Below the pieces are notes generated by a model. The model was not told where the DNA came from. It worked only from the letters and a program-made list of their open reading frames with translations, and did not search any database. Position numbers and translations under genes: made by a program. A DNA stretch of 64,000 nucleotides from Hyparrhenia diplandra (taxonomy: Eukaryota > Streptophyta > Magnoliopsida > Poales > Poaceae), in NCBI GenBank assembly GCA_015847255.1, contig JADLZK010005559.1, positions 248,001 to 312,000 on the forward strand, written 5' to 3'. Positions 22,701 to 36,300 of the stretch are shown piece after piece (within the stretch, counting starts at the first letter, position 1; each line of letters begins with the position of its first letter).

Positions 22701-23338
22701 TCGCCGAGCCGAGTCGAGGAAGAACGAAGAGGCGGAGCTTGCGTCGAGATGGCGATCCTGCTTCCCTTCTTCCTTCCTCCCTGCCCGAGCCACGCCGAGG
22801 TCACGGTGCGAGTCGGCCGCCGCTGGCGCTGCCCACGCCGCCCGCTGCGGCGGCGCTCGGCGTCAGCGCACCCACCACAGCGGCCATGCCGCGATCCGTG
22901 GTCGCGGCCACGCCTGAACGCTTCGCCTTGCGTCCCTCGCCGCCCGCCGCTCGGCCTGCCTCAAGCCACACGGAGCTCCCGAACACGCCACCATCGCGCT
23001 CACGCTATTTGCGTGATGCACCGCCGTAGCGCCACCAGCGTCTCGCCCGCGCCACAAGGCCGGCGGGGAACGCCACCGGGAGCATCACCAGCGCCCAGCG
23101 GCTGCTTTCGCGGTAGCCACGCTTTGCTCCACGGCCGGCCACGCCAAGCCCTGCTCCACGCGCCCACCACTCGCCGTGCGCACTCCACCCACGCCACGCC
23201 CAACCACCAGCCCGGCCGCCCACCACCGTCGCTGCCGCAGCGCCGCACTCCAGCCAACACGCCCTCGCCGTAGCTGGCGCCACCCACAGCCACCAACGGC
23301 GCCGTAACAGCGCGCCCGGACAAAGCACACCGGCCGCC

Positions 23339-24399
23339 TGATATGTTCTAACCTGATGTTAGAACGAGTGATGGCCCGATCTTCACGGCAGTAGGTCTTG
23401 AACTTGAAGAACGTCGATGAGGTAGCGGAAGTAGGGCGATAACGGATGGAAACTCAAGATAACTTGCTGAAAGATCAGCGGATAACTAGCTTTATACCTA
23501 GCCAAGGTTGGATGCGACCCAAGCGACGGGGAGAGAGACACCGAAACCGCGAGGACTTCGACTCGATCTCCAAGCGACCGCAGAACCACAATCCGGAGCT
23601 AATCCACACAAGGCGAGGCAGCCGTCTTTGGAACTTCATAAAGCGAACTAGTGGATCTCGGAGAGATCTCTTCACAAGTCCAAGAGGAACGAGGAAGAAC
23701 AAGGGTTGAGTAAGACACTTTCAGGCAGCTCGGCTGCGAAATCACTTGGATTAATCTCAAATCATCAAAAGTTGTCTATATAGCTTACACATAGGGAGTA
23801 TTTATACAAGAAACAAGTCTATAAGGTGGGTGTGAACTGAAAAAGCCACGTTGGAAGGTGGAAGGCCAACTGGCTAATGCATTCCCGAAGTGGACTTCAG
23901 TTTCCGTGTGACCCTTGGCCTCCAGAGCAGTCTTCAATGTTTTGATCATAACTTCTTCTAGGAATCTTCAAATGACGTGGGGCTGGATGCGTTGGAAAGC
24001 TAACTTCGATAAGCTTTCCAACGGTGTATAGCATGCTATATGAATCTTCGTAGATTGGTACAGTTTAATGCCCGAACTTCAGATTCAGGACCTTGCCGAA
24101 TGGCTTGCCGAATGACTTGCTGATTGCTGGAACTTGCCGAATGACCTTGCCGAATGACGAGAACTTTGCCGATTCCAGCTTCATGACCTTCGTCTTGATG
24201 ATTCTCTTCAACGTACCTGAGTAGTATCAACATACAAGACTTAGGTAGCATAAAGTTATCATTGGTATTGAGTTGAAACTCATAAAGTAGCGCGTGCACC
24301 TCTTGTTGGATCTTTTTAGCTCGACTACGAAAGTGATAGGTCCCGGTAGCAATCGGAAATGTAGTTGGAGAGGCTGTCGGTGCTGGCATGGTCATATCA
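23339..24399 (-). repeat. 3' LTR of the 5.5-kb element (left copy)
   Basis: Carries a minus-strand TATAAATA at 23799-23806, matching 28270-28277 in the other copy. Confidence 0.85.
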
Positions 24400-24983
24400 T
24401 CCTCCCCCTTGAAAAGGAGTCGTCCTCGACTCTAACACTTGTTGTCCAAATAATTGTGAAAGGCGAATGACTTGCGGTGTTGTGATAATACCACGATATT
24501 CTTCTTCCAACACAGCAATATGTTTGACTCTTGAATGGTTTCCTTGACCACATGGTGAATGTTGATTGCCTTGGCATGGTCACATCATCCTCCCTCCCTT
24601 CAAGAAAAGTCGTCCTCGACTTTTGTTTACCCTGAAATCAGTTTAGACATAATAGGAGAGGGTGGATGTACATGATATTTATAATAATCTTTCACTTTGT
24701 TTTGTTTATTTGTTCCATTGCAATTCATATTCACATTATTAGTTTTTCCATGTTTAGGATATTCTCTCAACTTGGGCAAACCTGCAAATAATTTAGATGT
24801 TGGAAGCACAAAAAATTTCTTTCAAGCCAAGCATTTGATTCATGTTATTATTTTTCATCTTTGCAATGTCACATATATCAAAAGATAACAAAGAAACATT
24901 CTTGACATTCTTATTGCATGATTCAGAGATGTACTTGGCACAATCAAAGGGTTCCAAATGAGGTTGAAAAAATTTCAGATTTA

Positions 24984-25679
24984 CTAACGAAGCATGTATG
25001 CATAAGATTTCTTTCTTTTTGAATCATGATAGGAAGAAGGGAAGAACATTTTTGGTTTTGTACAGTAGTCAGTAAACAATCCTTCCATCTCAAGTTCAAA
25101 CAAATATTGATCACAATAACTTAACTCAAAATCAGCAAGGTTACCACAAGTTATAAAAATAGCACAAACTTTACTTGCATCATGATGTTTGATCAAATTG
25201 AATTTGAACTTGCAACTATAGTGAGTATTCAAAGATTTCATGGATGTTATCTTAAAAATGTTCTCAAGTATATTGTTCATCTCAACACATTTATCGAACA
25301 TGACATAGAAAACACATTTAGTAAGAGACATTTTGCCAAAGAATTCATCATGAGTATATATTTTCACATTATCAGATTTACTTACATGCAAAGTATTAGA
25401 TATATGAGTGCAAAACATCATGTATATGAACCATATCAAACCATAGAAAAGATCATTCATAACTGAACATTGGTTATCAACTTGCAAAATTTCAGCAAAG
25501 GTCTCATCATGTGACACTATCAAATCAGCACAACTAGCATGGTCAATTTCATTAGAAACATGTACTTTATCACAATTTCTCACCTTTATATTTTGCAAAT
25601 TCAGATTTGAATTACCTTCATCACCATTCACACTTTGTGGCAAAGCAAGTACCATGGAAGTAAACTGAAATCTTATCAT
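24984..25679 (-). CDS. Unrecognised 231-residue ORF in the 5.5-kb LTR element
   Basis: Starts at ATG 25679 and is intact to 24984. It is Cys-, Asn- and His-rich, ends in a basic tail (YHDSKRKKSYAYML), and has no protease, RT or zinc-knuckle motif. It lies downstream of the gag-like frame in the element's own direction. Being long and open in AT-rich DNA, it may have been under selection recently. I do not recognise the family; it could be a leftover of gag or a lineage-specific ORF. Confidence 0.4.
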   Translation of the reverse strand: MIRFQFTSMVLALPQSVNGDEGNSNLNLQNIKVRNCDKVHVSNEIDHASCADLIVSHDETFAEILQVDNQCSVMNDLFYGLIWFIYMMFCTHISNTLHVSKSDNVKIYTHDEFFGKMSLTKCVFYVMFDKCVEMNNILENIFKITSMKSLNTHYSCKFKFNLIKHHDASKVCAIFITCGNLADFELSYCDQYLFELEMEGLFTDYCTKPKMFFPSSYHDSKRKKSYAYMLR

Positions 25680-26762
25680 TTTTCCTGATAATGGTTCATG
25701 TTGTGTGCAGCAACCAATTGGTTCAGAGGAATGGCACCCTTCTCACTTTTCTCAACAAATACGGAGTTGCCTTGAGCAGCCATCTCTTCTTTATTCTCCT
25801 TACAATCCTGCACATTTGGGAAGACAACACTAGAGATAGAGATGAGAGTGTTAGTTTGAAAAAATATCCTCACATGACTTGCATTCTAACTCTCTTTTTT
25901 CTGTGGTGTATCTCTCATTCTCTCATTGTTGACACTCTCATTTTCATAGTGGCTGGACACACAAAACTCTCTTTTGTTTTCACTCTCTTTCAGTTTGGTT
26001 ATGCAGCCCTCATTCTCACATGGGTTTGGATTCACAATTACTTCAACATCATGTGAAGGAACATATACATATATGTGTCGTATTTCATAATGTTCTCCAA
26101 TGGAATTGGAGCAGCGATTGTTGCAAAAGAACCAAAACCTGAAACCTCATCCAATGCTAATGAGCTTGAATCACTTGAATGCAAAGTGCTTGCATCATTA
26201 ATGCCTTCAATCTGATCTTTAGGCTGCAAGCTAAACAATGAAATTTCAGCATGATCATCCATTGTCATCACCTGATCTTCCTCATCAAAAATTGGTGGCT
26301 GATCATAATTCACCACTTCTTTTTCATCATGGACTGCGTCACACAAGAAACACAACTAGAAGAAGGCATTATCATGTTAGTAGTAAACGATTCCTCACAT
26401 GAGTTCTCTTCTTTTTCACTCAATTTTTGTGTATCTCTCTCACACTTAATTATGTGGCTCTTCTCACATTTTGTGGAATCTCTCAGATTTTTTCTTGCTG
26501 AACTCTCACACTCATATTTAGTTGGTGGAACTCTTCCTCACATATAGTGGAGTCTCTCTTCTTTTGATTTTGTAGTCTCACACTCAATCTTGATTGGTGC
26601 CACTCTTTCTTACATGAGTGTGGCTGTCCATGGGACCTTCTCTCTTGCTGAATTTTTCTTTTGTTGGAACCACAATAATCTTCATCACTAATATTCACAT
26701 GGGAGAACATGGCATTGGGTTCACTCATTTTCTTTTTAAATTTCCCTTCCTATCCATCAAAA

Positions 26763-27116
26763 CTAATCCCTCTTTTCCGGTGTCTTGGATCTTTGCGGCT
26801 GTGGGGTTTTATTTGGCTTTGGAAACACTCCCTCACTATGTTTGTGGATCACTCTTAAGTGTTTCTCACTCTCTCGCTGAATTTTTCTTTTGATGGAAGC
26901 TCCATCGTCTTCGTCATCACCAAAGAGCGTGACGGGGCGAGAACTATGCCCAAATAGACCACCATGAGATTTGGTTGGGCTACGTCGTTGTGTAGCATGA
27001 CTGCACGATGTAGGAAGCCGCTCATCGAGCATTTTCTCCATGGCCTCCAAAAATGAGTTTTCAAAATAATGTAACTCAGCCCGGGAGATTGGTGGTTCTT
27101 TTTTCTCTATGTCCAC
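26763..27116 (-). CDS. Gag-like N-terminal ORF of the 5.5-kb LTR element
   Basis: 117 residues from ATG 27116, the first long frame after the PBS. An N-terminal helix-like stretch, HYFENSFLEAMEKMLDERLP, is followed by a basic, Ser/Pro-rich region ending in many Lys/Arg. Its position and charge pattern fit the start of a gag, but no capsid core or zinc knuckle follows. It may be only the N-terminal piece of a truncated gag. Confidence 0.4.
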   Translation of the reverse strand: MDIEKKEPPISRAELHYFENSFLEAMEKMLDERLPTSCSHATQRRSPTKSHGGLFGHSSRPVTLFGDDEDDGASIKRKIQRESEKHLRVIHKHSEGVFPKPNKTPQPQRSKTPEKRD

Positions 27117-27499
27117 CGACGAACACTTGAATATGGTACTGCCATGTTAGGGGCAGCAAGAAATATGTGGAATATGAAGTATTTGTGGAAACACTCAAAC
27201 TCAGCACTTACTTACCCAAGTTCTTGCCTCAAGGACTGTGATTGTGCTGGCAAAAGGGCAGCTTCAACGGAGGTGGTAGAGAGGTCGTAAGGATTACGAA
27301 TCGAATGTCCCGGTTTAGGTTTTAAGTGGAGCTATAGGTGGCTAACAAGGAGGGCTTACGGTACTGAAAACCAAGTGGTTTGATGTGCTCAAAAGATGTA
27401 AAGTTGCAGCAACAAAAGATTTCCACCACTTGATTATGTAATCTGAAAATTTCAGCAACCACCGCAACACAATTCCTCTAATACTTATCTTCTCTTTGC

Positions 27500-27700
27500 T
27501 CTTTTTTTTTTTTTTTTTTTTTTTTCTTTTTTCTTTTTTTCTTCTTTTTTTTTGACTCTTTTTTTAACACTAACAGCAGATTATAACTGAAACAACTTGT
27601 TCTATTAATATAACAGTGGTGACTAGCAACTTAAGAACACAAGAACACAAGGTAACAAGATACCGACAAAAGGGCTATAGGTTTTTTTTTTTTTTTTTTT
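27500..27700. repeat. Long T-rich tracts
   Basis: Runs of T interrupted by single C lie at 27507-27565 and again at 27681-27702, in the leader region of the 5.5-kb element. On the element's own strand they are A-rich. Such runs are error-prone in sequencing, so their lengths are uncertain. Confidence 0.6.
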
Positions 27701-27808
27701 TTGGCTTTGGACTATAGGTTAAAACAGATATATGTAGCAAATCAAATAAGGATAAATATGTGGATTGGTAAATTGACCTACCGTGTCAACGAAAGCTTTG
27801 ATACCAGC

Positions 27809-28859
27809 TGATATGTTCTAACCCGATGTTAGAAGCAGTGATGGCCCGATCTTCACGGCAGTAGGTCTTGAACTTGAAGAACGTCGATGAGGTAGCGGAA
27901 GTAGGACGATAACTTGGATGGAAACTCAAGATAACTTGCTAAAAGATCAGCGGATAACTAGCTTTATACCTAGCCAAGGTTGGATGCGACCCAAGCGACG
28001 GGGAGAGAGACACGAAAACCGCGAGGACTTCGACTCGATCTCCAAACGACCGCTTGAGAACCACAATCCGGAGCTAATCCACACAAGGCGAGGCAGCCGT
28101 ACTGGAACTCGCAAAGCACGAACTAGTGGATCTCAGAGAGATCTCTTCACAAGTCCAAGAGGAACGAGGAAGAACAAGGGTTGAGTAAGACACTCAGGCA
28201 GCTCGGCTGCGAAATCACTTGGATTAATCTCAAATCATCAAAAGTTGTCTATAGCTTACACATAGGGAGTATTTATACAAGAAACAAGTCTATAAGGTGG
28301 GTGTGAACTGAAAAAGCCACGTTGGAAGGTGGAAGGCCAACTGGCTAATGCATTCCCGAAGTGGACTTCAGTTTCCGTGTGACCCTTGGCCTCTAGAGCA
28401 GTCTTCAATGTTTTGATCATAACTTCTTCTAGGAATCTTCAAATGACGTGGGGCTGGATGCGTTGGAAAGCTAACTCGATAAGCTTTCCAACGGTGTATA
28501 ACATGCTATATGAATCTTCGTAGATTGGTACAGTTTAATGCCCGAACTTCAGATTCAGGACCTTGCCGAATGGCTTGCCGAATGACTTGCTGATTGCTGG
28601 AACTTGCGAATGACCTTGCGAATGACGAGAACTTTGCGATTTCAGCTTCATGACCTTCGTCTTGATGATTCTCTTCAACGTACCTGAGTAGTATCAACAT
28701 ACAAGACTTAGGTAGCATAAAGTTATCATTGGTATTGAGTTGAAACTCATAAAGTAGCGTGCACCTCTTGTTGGATCTTTTAGCTCGGCTACGAGTGATA
28801 GGTCGGTAGCAATCGGAAATGTAGTTGGAGAGGCTGTCGGTGCTGGCATGGTCATATCA
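27809..28859 (-). repeat. 5' LTR of the 5.5-kb element (right copy)
   Basis: Differs from 23339-24399 mainly by loss of single bases next to CG (for example TTGCGAATG for TTGCCGAATG). The minus-strand TATAAATA is at 28270-28277. Confidence 0.85.
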
Positions 28860-31780
28860 CCGCCCAGCGCGCCGGTCTTTGCGCCTCGCCGACGCCGCTG
28901 CGGTCGCCGCCCCCCTACCACGTCACCGAGCCGAGCCTCGCAGACCCACGCCCGAGCTCCACCCACCACCTGCTCCTCCATTCTTTCCCCTCCCCATTCC
29001 TCTGTTTGCTCTCACACGGCATGGATGAGCGGCGGCGACGAAGTCACCGGCATCCCTTGAAGCCAACCTTATCCCTTTCCTCATTTTCCCATCCATACAC
29101 CCGCCCAAAGAGAGGGGGGCATCAAGTCTACAGCACAAGTATGGGCGGGTCCAATGCACAGTGCCGAGCAGCACAGGCAGCCAGCTAGGGCCAAGGCGTC
29201 GGCCGATCCAAATTGCTACGCAGCGTGCCGGCGTGTACGGCGGAGTAACCCGCAATCCATTTTCCATGCAACCGAAAAATTCCCAGAAAATTTGTAAATA
29301 AACTAGGTACACCCCAGACCCTACCCAAGCCATTACATCTCAGTTTTCATTTACCTAAAATTCCAGAATAATTTCCAAAGTAGTCCCTTTATTAAAATCC
29401 TATTAAACTTTGGAAATTCATATCTTTTTCATTCCAACTCCAAATTAATCCATTCCACTTCCTAAATTCCTCAAATAACATACCCTACATTTCCATGCCC
29501 TTGTTCCAATATTTGATGCCCATTTAAATTCTAGTTTATGTTGTGCCCTTTTTTTAATCGCGATCCGTAGAATACGTAAACCCTAGTTTCCCCCTTCCGC
29601 TAACCACACCATGCACCGTATATTCTTGTACGCGTGTACACTCTCACGTACATTAATACTTGAATATACATACACGTAGTTGTCCACATGCTAGATATAC
29701 GTGATAGGTTATATATGTATATAAATGTATAGTGTGGTATTTTGAAATATAAATAAATATGCGTATATACCTATCAATTATATCTACGCGTGGCTAACCC
29801 TACTAACCTAGAACTTATACTCGGGTACGTGTATTCCATGATACATACTTTAGTATACGTGTCCTCTACACACATAAGGTACGCCCGACATACGGGTATA
29901 CGCATGTGTGTGGCTAACCCTAGACTAGGACCCTAACCAAGCTAACCCTAGGCACATACATATGCACGTATGCGTATGTGTCGCTAACCCCATATCTGGG
30001 ACCTATAGGAAACCAACCCTATCATGTCCTTCAGGATCACATGATAGTGAACATTAGCGATATGATATGGTTCTCTATCAGGCATCTGTACCTCGCTAAC
30101 CCAGCCGTAGGAACCCCCTCTTGATGGATGGATTCTCTCTATCCTATCATACTTCAAACTTACAGAATAATGATAGGAGTAGATAGTGATCTGTCCACCA
30201 TCCCCAATAGCTAACATGCGTAGGAACGTCGTTGTGCTCTTAATGCCATGCTTGTGTTTCATGTTTGTCAACACAGGGAGACCACTCGAAGGATTCGAGG
30301 AGCGAGATACACGCTAAGCCACGGGAATCGAAGCACAAGACAAGAACCTTGGATATACTCTTCACGGGATAGAGGCAAGTCCTTACCCCCTAACGACTTA
30401 ATTACTATAATAATTAATAAGATGATTAAGTATAACGGGGCAAGCCATGCGAGAGTACTCATGGGCTATGTCGTGAGGAGGCTTTCGCTAGGCTTTTTGT
30501 CGTTAACTTAAGTAATAATGTGAACCATGTCAACAAAAGGTGAGTGGTGATAGTCTACATGGAGGTGGACTAATCACAATCGGGGATGAATCCGCGGAGA
30601 GATGCTCGCCTCCCTAAGGACCGGTTCATAGACCTTCTACCTAGTGTAATATTACGCATGACCACACGCCGTGATGGGACGGCTTGATTCCACACCCCTG
30701 TTGGGTTGAGGTATAATTAGAGCCAAGGTGGCGGAGTAGGCAAACGACCTATTAGGAGAAGACATGGGGAGAGTGGCCCCATGGTCGGTTGGCGTGGATC
30801 TTTGAGTGGTCTTCCACGTAAGTGTTTGGGCGCGATGGCGCAGGTGCTAGAGGCACATATTGATGATTGAGAGTGGTGTTGACAAGTATAGGTTGGGTAA
30901 TAAGGTATTACACGTAAAGCCGCGGGTGATTTGGTATCACCGTATTGTCTAGGGTGATCGTCATCCTTGGGGTGGCGTGTTACCCTTCCAACCCCCTCGA
31001 AGTCGTGGTAAAGATTATACCAATACACCTAGGGTAGCACCCAAAGCGGGTACGGAATCTCGTTAGGCCTGTCTGAGCCAATGACGCCGGTGTAAGACGT
31101 GCCTATCGTGTGGGGAAATTTGTACACCTGCGCAGAGTTAATTGAATCTATTCGAATAGCCACGTCCTTGGAATGGGCAAATCTTTGGGCGGAACATCTA
31201 TGATTAGAAACACAATAACGGTATGTGATTTCGTTACCTTGAGCTTGGATAATAATTAACTTGGGAACTAGCGAGAGCAGTTTTTAGAGACTCGCTAGGG
31301 CCCAACCCTTAATAATTACCAACCCCCGGTTTTGGACTTGCCGATGCGAAAGTACTCACCCCTCTTTTCTATTTTTAGAATGTCGGTGCAGGAGTGTATC
31401 CAAGGAAATCAAGCTACAAAGGTCGACGCAAGGATGGAACCATGAGGAGTACCTCGTAAGACGGAGATGCACATGAAGGAGCTACGTTGTTGTGGCCGAG
31501 TTATAGGATCGCGCAATAGGAGTAAGTCCAAGGGTTTGTCCGCACTCCAAGCTTGCCTGTAGGAATGGAGCCCCTATTATGGGTGCTACGTAGGATCTCT
31601 GATAGGGTTATAATAGTAGGCCTATGGCGAAGTCATGTAAACCCAAACCATGTATCATGTTTTCCCAATAGCAATAAAAGTATAGTTTTTGATATCATAT
31701 CTATACTTAATTAGGCGTATTTGTGCGTGATCTGGCGCAAAATACGTGTGATTAAGGAACCTCGTAAATCGGGTGTGACA

Positions 31781-33349
31781 GAGTGGTATCGAGGCTGCGT
31801 ACTTGACCGTAGGATAAACCCTTAGAACGGACGTTAGATAGAACACGTTGTTTTCGAAAACCTATTTTCAGATATCTTGCTTACACCTTGACTCTTACCT
31901 TACCTTGAACTCTATTGCGAAAATAGCTTTTCTCTCTCATCTCATCCCCTTTCAAAATCACGAGTAGTTCACAGCCTAGTAGTATAGGTTAGTTTCTTGA
32001 GCTTGGAGTAAAGAGACCCTAGACTATAGAATTACGAAAGTAGTTTACGCTTGCTTGTTTTCTTTTGGGTTGTTACGAATACCCCTCTAGAAAACTCTCC
32101 CTTCTGTTTACATTCCTTAGGAGTAGATGTCCCCTTTTCTTTTTCGTACTTTTCCACTAACCATGCAGCAAAACCCTGGGAGACAATACATCTACCGGAG
32201 ATTTATTGAGAAGACAAGGGAAGATTTCAAGAAATTTATCAGAAGACTCAGGAGGAACAAGGAATATCAGAAGATAACCAGGAAGAGATGACATTCCACC
32301 CTATTCAGTCAGAAGAAGAGCACGGTGATAGTGCGCGGAGAGCGTAAATAGCATGCCAGTCAAGTACATAGGCACCCCAGTTACCCCTGTGACAACACTA
32401 GGATATCAAGACAACATATCCTCAACAATGGTCACCCACATGAAGCCCCACCATGCAAATGCCGACAACCCCAACAAGTCTAAGAAGAAGACTATGAAGA
32501 GTACTACAAGTTGAAGACCACCAAAGAAGGCCGCCAAGATTTCTCGGTTCAAAGCCAACAAAGAAGAAGAAAGTGGACTTCCCAATACTGCCACTACACG
32601 ACAAGAAGATCGAACCAAGAGGCTTCCCTAGCAAGACACACCAACTATCGAGCGAGGAAAATCACAAGGCGATGAAGACCACCGACCACCAGTCAAAGCC
32701 ATACAATGCTTCACCAACACCCGCAAAGGATCGGTTTCCCTATACATGCAAGAGTCGTAAGCCTCGAAAGGATCCCCCTCCACTCCCCAGGAAGAAGAAG
32801 AAGCCAAGCAAAAGAAACATAGGTGCCCGAGAATGAAGCTATCCGAACTTGTGCCAAGGAGAAGCGAGTTTCAAAAAAAAAAAATGAGAGAGAGAGACGG
32901 ATATTGGCGCTATATGAACCTGAAGGGATTGAAGCTCAAGAACTTTCTAAGTGGGGTAGCACCGTAAGAAAGATAAATAGGAGTGGTATGCATGAGAAGC
33001 TCTACGACACGGAGAATCATGACATCGGCATTTTTTGAGCGACACCTAAGCCGAAAAATTTTCTAAGTGGGGTAGCCTAGATTAAGGAATTGGATGAAAA
33101 CAGAGGAGTAGAGTGGTACGAGACCAAAGCACAAGAAAGAAGCGGTTGAGTAGCGGACAGATTCAACAATATCAAGACCAAGACTTCCCTATTGCAACGA
33201 GAAGATTGAAGACTCCCAAGGAAAAAGCAGCGTAAGAAAATTCTAACCCCGCTTAATTTAGAATCTTCTCTCTCTATAGATCTTTCTCGAAGTTTTCTCC
33301 CTAGTTTACGTGAATCTCGGGGACGAGATTCTTCTAAGTGGGGTAGATT
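31781..33349 (+). other. Internal domain of the LARD
   Basis: 1.57 kb between the LTRs. The PBS is at 31784. Short frames at 32573-32836 and 32823-33038 are Lys/Arg-rich and could be gag leftovers, but no motif is conserved. A duplicated phrase TTTCTAAGTGGGGTAGC occurs near 32943 and 33060, echoing the purine-tract sequence CTTCTAAGTGGGGTAG before the 3' LTR. Confidence 0.6.
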
Positions 33350-36300
33350 TGTAACACCAGTGTTTTTGCATCATTTTAAAATTCACTAAAAATTTGAACT
33401 TTTTACAATTATCAACTAAAACCTAATTTATTTTTCCCGCACAACCCGGAACCTCGTTTTGAAAACCTTGCATCAAGCTCACCATATAGAATTATTTAGG
33501 GTTATGTTTGAATGCTTGTATGATTGGTTGCATAATTGTTTGCCCTAGAATTTATTTTGGCATCGAATAATAAATCCCCCTTGATCACCCTTTATCCAAA
33601 TGTTTCCCCTCGACCTTTCCTTGTCATCCTTCGCTAAATATTTTCCCTTGGCCAATCACCAAATATGTCCCTTGCTCCTCCTTGACCTCCTCCTTGATTT
33701 ACCAATCGCCACATCTCCCATAATCCATAAATCCCAATTTCCAATTCCAAACAAATGTGCTTAGTTTATATTTTTTGGGAAATGGTGAAGCCACCTCGTG
33801 CATCCATATATGCATAGCTGTACAGGAAAGTGTATACATACACATGAACATGCATGGGCGCTGGAACTCACACATGTATGGTATAACTAAATACATGTTG
33901 TGTACGTATATTCATCAAATCATCAAGTATATGTATATACAAATGGAAAATGGAAAAAGATAAAAAGAAAGGGGCAAACGCTCTTGGGCTTGATCTCCCC
34001 TTGCCGGCCCAACCAGGCCATCTGGCCCATCACCGCAGCAAGCAACAGCAGGACCAGCGCAATCACCAGCTCCTCCCCTCTCCTCCCTATGACCATCGGA
34101 CCCCACCTGTCATCTCCACCTCCCACCTCCCTCATCCCTCTCTCTGTTTTTCCCCACGTACAGCACGCACGCGCCTGTGCCGATTGACCCGGCTACAGAG
34201 GCGCCACTAACCTTGCCGGCGCGCCAGGCTGTCACCACCGCCCTCCTCCGTCGTCACATGCCGACATCCACTGCTCCCATCGACCTCGCCACAGCGACGC
34301 CGCGGACAGCTCACCATGGCTGCCGGAAAATATCTCCGGCGAGCCCTCCTCCATCCTGCCTATAAATAGCCGGCCCTAGGTGCCGCAAGACCTCGCCTCG
34401 CCGAGCCCGGAGTCGAGGAAGAACGAAGAGGCGGAGCTTGCGTCGAGATGGCGATCCTGCTTCCCTTCTTCCTTCCCTCCCCTGCCCGAGCCACGCCGAG
34501 GTCACGGTGCCAGAGTCGACGCCGCACCGCGCGCTGCCCACGCCGCCACTGCGACGCGCTCGACGTCGCGCACCCACCACCGCGGCCATGCCGCAGTCCG
34601 TGGTCGCGGCCACGCCTGGAACGCGCTCGCCTTGCGTCCTCGCCGCCCGCCGCTCGGCCCTGCCTCAAGCCACACCGGAGCTCGCCGAACACGCCACCAT
34701 CGCGCTCACGCTGTTGCCGTGATGCACTCGCCGCCGCGCGCCACCAACGTCTCGCCGCGCCACAGGCCGACGGGAACGCCACCGGGAGCATCACCCGCGC
34801 CGCAGCTCTGCTCGCGACGCGCTGCTCACGGCCGGCCACGCCCAAGCCCTGCTCCACGCGCCCACCACTCGCCGTGCTCGCACCCACGGCACGCCACCAA
34901 CCACCAGCCCGGCCGCCCACCACCACCGCGTCGCAGCGCCGCACCCAGCCACCACGCCCTCGCCGCAGCTACCGCGCCACCCACAGCCACCAACAGCGCC
35001 GCCGCTTAGCCGCGCCCGGACAAGCACACCGGCCGCCGCGCGCACCGGTGCTGCGCCTCGCCGACGCCGCCTGCACAGTCGCCGCCCCCTACCCTGTCAC
35101 CGAGCCGAGCCTCGCAGCCACGCCAGAGCTCCACCCACCACCTGCTCCTCCATTCTTTCCCCTCCCCCATTCCTCTGTTTGCTCTCACACGGCATGGATG
35201 AACGACGACGACGAAGTCACCAGCATCCCTTGAAGCCAACCTTATCCCTTTCCTCATTTTCCCATCCATACACCCAGCCAAAGAGAGGGGGGGCATCAAG
35301 TCTACAGCACAGTATGGGCCGGGTCCAATGCACAGTGCCGAGCAGCACAGGCAGCCAGCTAGGGCCCGCGCGTCAGCCGATCCAAATTGCTACGCGTACC
35401 CGGCCAGTGTACGCGGAGTAACCGCAATCCATTTTCCATGCACCGAAAAATTCCCAGAAAATTTGTAAATAAACTAGGTACACCCCAGACCCTACCCAAG
35501 CCATTACATCTCAGTTTTCATTTACCTAAAATTCCAGAATAATTTCCAAAGTAGTCCCTTTATTAAAATCCTATTAAACTTTGGAAATTCATATCTTTTC
35601 ATTCAACTCCAAATTAATCCATTCCACTTCCTAAATTCCTCAAATAACATACCCTACATTTCCATGCCCTTGTTCCAATATTTGATGCCCATTTAAATTC
35701 TAGTTTATGTTGTGCCCTTTTTTTAATCGCGATCCGTAGAATACGTAAACCCTAGTTTCCCCCTTCCGCTAACCACACCATGCACCGTATATTCTTGTAC
35801 GCGTGTACACTCTCACGATACATTAATACTTGAATATACATACACGTAGTTGTCCACATGCTAGATATACGTGATAGGTTATATATGTATATAAATGTAT
35901 AGTGTGGTATTTTGAAATATAAATAAATATGCGTATATACCTATCAATTATATCTGGCGTGGCTAACCCTACTAACCTAGAACTTATACTAAGTGCGTGT
36001 ATTCCATGATACATACTTTAGTATACGTGTCCTCTACACACATAACATGCGCCCGACATACGGGTATACGCATGTGTGTGGCTAACCCTAGACTAGGACC
36101 CTAACCCTGCTAACCCTAGGCACATACATATGCCTGTGCGTATGTGTCGCTAACCCCATACGGACCTATAGGAAACCAACCCTATCATGTCCTTCAGGAT
36201 CACATGATAGTGAACATTAGCGATATGATATGGTTCTCTATCGGGCATACGTACCTCGCTAACCCGGTAGTAGGAACCCCTCTTGATGGATGGATTCTCT

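Larger units (their letters stand above)
23339..28859 (-). mobile_element. 5.5-kb LTR retrotransposon lacking recognisable pol, in the LARD 5' LTR
   Basis: LTRs at 23339-24399 (1061 bp) and 27809-28859 (1051 bp) start TGATATG and end CATATCA. The perfect TSD CCGCC is at 23334-23338 and 28860-28864. On the minus strand a Met-type PBS TGGTATCAAAGC (27795-27806) follows the right LTR and a purine tract CAAGGGGGAGGA precedes the left one, so the element reads right to left. The 3.4-kb interior holds two minus-strand frames but no RT or integrase. It is non-autonomous and young. Confidence 0.87.
20759..31780 (+). repeat. LARD 5' LTR, interrupted twice
   Basis: Contains the hAT-like element 21816-22700 and the LTR element 23339-28859. 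The remaining sequence aligns with 33350-37943 end to end. A TATA box (TATAAATA, 21770-21777) lies about 40 bp before the first insertion. Confidence 0.87.

Noticed and set aside
22536..23273. A 245-codon open frame as a host gene
   Set aside because: It starts inside the hAT remnant and runs into the GC-rich LTR block; the Pro/Arg/Ala-rich part is a composition effect.
34380..35233. Long Pro/Arg-rich open frames in the LARD LTR as genes
   Set aside because: Several overlapping frames on both strands are open at once, which GC richness explains. The copy in the other LTR is interrupted. Kept only as a compositional finding.
36070..36120. Interstitial telomeric repeats (CTAACCCTA phrases, also at 29910-29955)
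   Set aside because: Only scattered, imperfect copies lie within an LTR. No run of CCCTAAA units is present.
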